From assembly GCA_964609465.1 (NCBI GenBank), contig CAZSSQ010000162.1:1-5561 (forward strand): a stretch of 5,561 nucleotides of DNA. The letters run 5' to 3'. The position numbers were made by a program, and so were the translations under genes. The stretch is from CAVSBT01 sp964609465. Its GTDB lineage: Bacteria; Chloroflexota; Dehalococcoidia; DSTF01; JALHUB01. This document shows, piece after piece, positions 5,399 through 5,561 of the stretch; the stretch's first letter is position 1, and every line of letters begins with the position of its first letter. The notes below the pieces were generated by a model, which worked only from the letters and a program-made list of their open reading frames with translations, made no database searches and was not told where the DNA came from.

Positions 5399-5561
5399 AT
5401 GACCGTACGCGTCCGTTACGCGCCGAGCCCGACCGGCGAGCCCCACGTGGGCAACATACGCACCGCCCTCTTCAACTGGCTCTTCGCGCGCCACGAGGGT
5501 GGCAGGTTCGTGCTGCGCATCGAGGACACGGACCAGACGCGGCTGGTGCCGGAGGCGCTGG
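5399..5561 (+). CDS. gltX: Glutamyl-tRNA synthetase, N-terminal fragment
   Basis: This class I aminoacyl-tRNA synthetase charges tRNA-Glu with glutamate, and in many bacteria also tRNA-Gln for later amidation. Only the first 54 codons are inside the window. They are highly characteristic: VRYAPSPTGEPHVGN (5-19) holds the HIGH-type ATP-binding signature as HVGN, followed by IRTALFNWLFAR (20-31) and the RIEDTDQTR motif (40-48) of the active site. The pattern fits GluRS rather than GlnRS. Whether it is discriminating or non-discriminating depends on the anticodon-binding domain, which is out of view. The ATG at 5399 is placed by GAGGAGG just upstream and by the conserved distance from the start to the signature. 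The gene continues past the right edge. Confidence 0.95.
   Translation, partial: MTVRVRYAPSPTGEPHVGNIRTALFNWLFARHEGGRFVLRIEDTDQTRLVPEAL

Overview
This window is a 5.5 kb piece of a GC-rich bacterial chromosome with six clear genes and the first 38 codons of a seventh. Codons strongly favour G/C in the third position. The taxonomic guess is Chloroflexota, possibly Dehalococcoidia-like. It rests on GC content, gene types, TACAAT -10 boxes and two palindromic intergenic repeat types (CCTTCGACAGGCTCAGG and CCTGCCTGCCGGCAGGCAGG) that I recall as common in such environmental genomes. It is an inference, not something the sequence proves.

The left part, 1-3456, is transcribed on the minus strand. 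Read in transcription order it holds a saccharopine-dehydrogenase-family oxidoreductase (3456-2338), a small cytoplasmic sulfite-oxidase-type molybdopterin oxidoreductase (2263-1658), a 12-helix-type MFS exporter of the EntS/MFS_3 group (1608-301) and the start of a secreted protein with a Sec signal peptide (114 to the window edge). The first three are closely spaced (74 and 49 nt gaps) and could be one transcript, though a possible internal promoter lies before the molybdoenzyme gene. Nothing shows a shared pathway. The secreted protein has its own promoter-like box and a strong ribosome binding site.

The right part, 3595-5561, is transcribed on the plus strand from a divergent intergenic region. 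lspA (signal peptidase II) and an RluA/RluD-family 23S rRNA pseudouridine synthase overlap by one base (TGATG) and form an operon of a widely conserved kind. After 229 bp of repeat-bearing intergenic DNA, gltX (glutamyl-tRNA synthetase) begins behind its own promoter and is cut by the window edge.

I do not see a defence island, CRISPR array, mobile element, RNA gene or other obviously new system. The most notable observations are smaller. The same CCTGCCTGCCGG...CAGGCAGG palindrome occurs both in the rluD-gltX spacer and in frame inside rluD, where it appears to encode extra loop residues. TACAAT occurs only four times, always in a spacer and always on the strand of the next gene. A 14-bp hairpin lies in the start of lspA. 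An extended -10 promoter overlaps the upstream lspA ATG and so helps choose its start.
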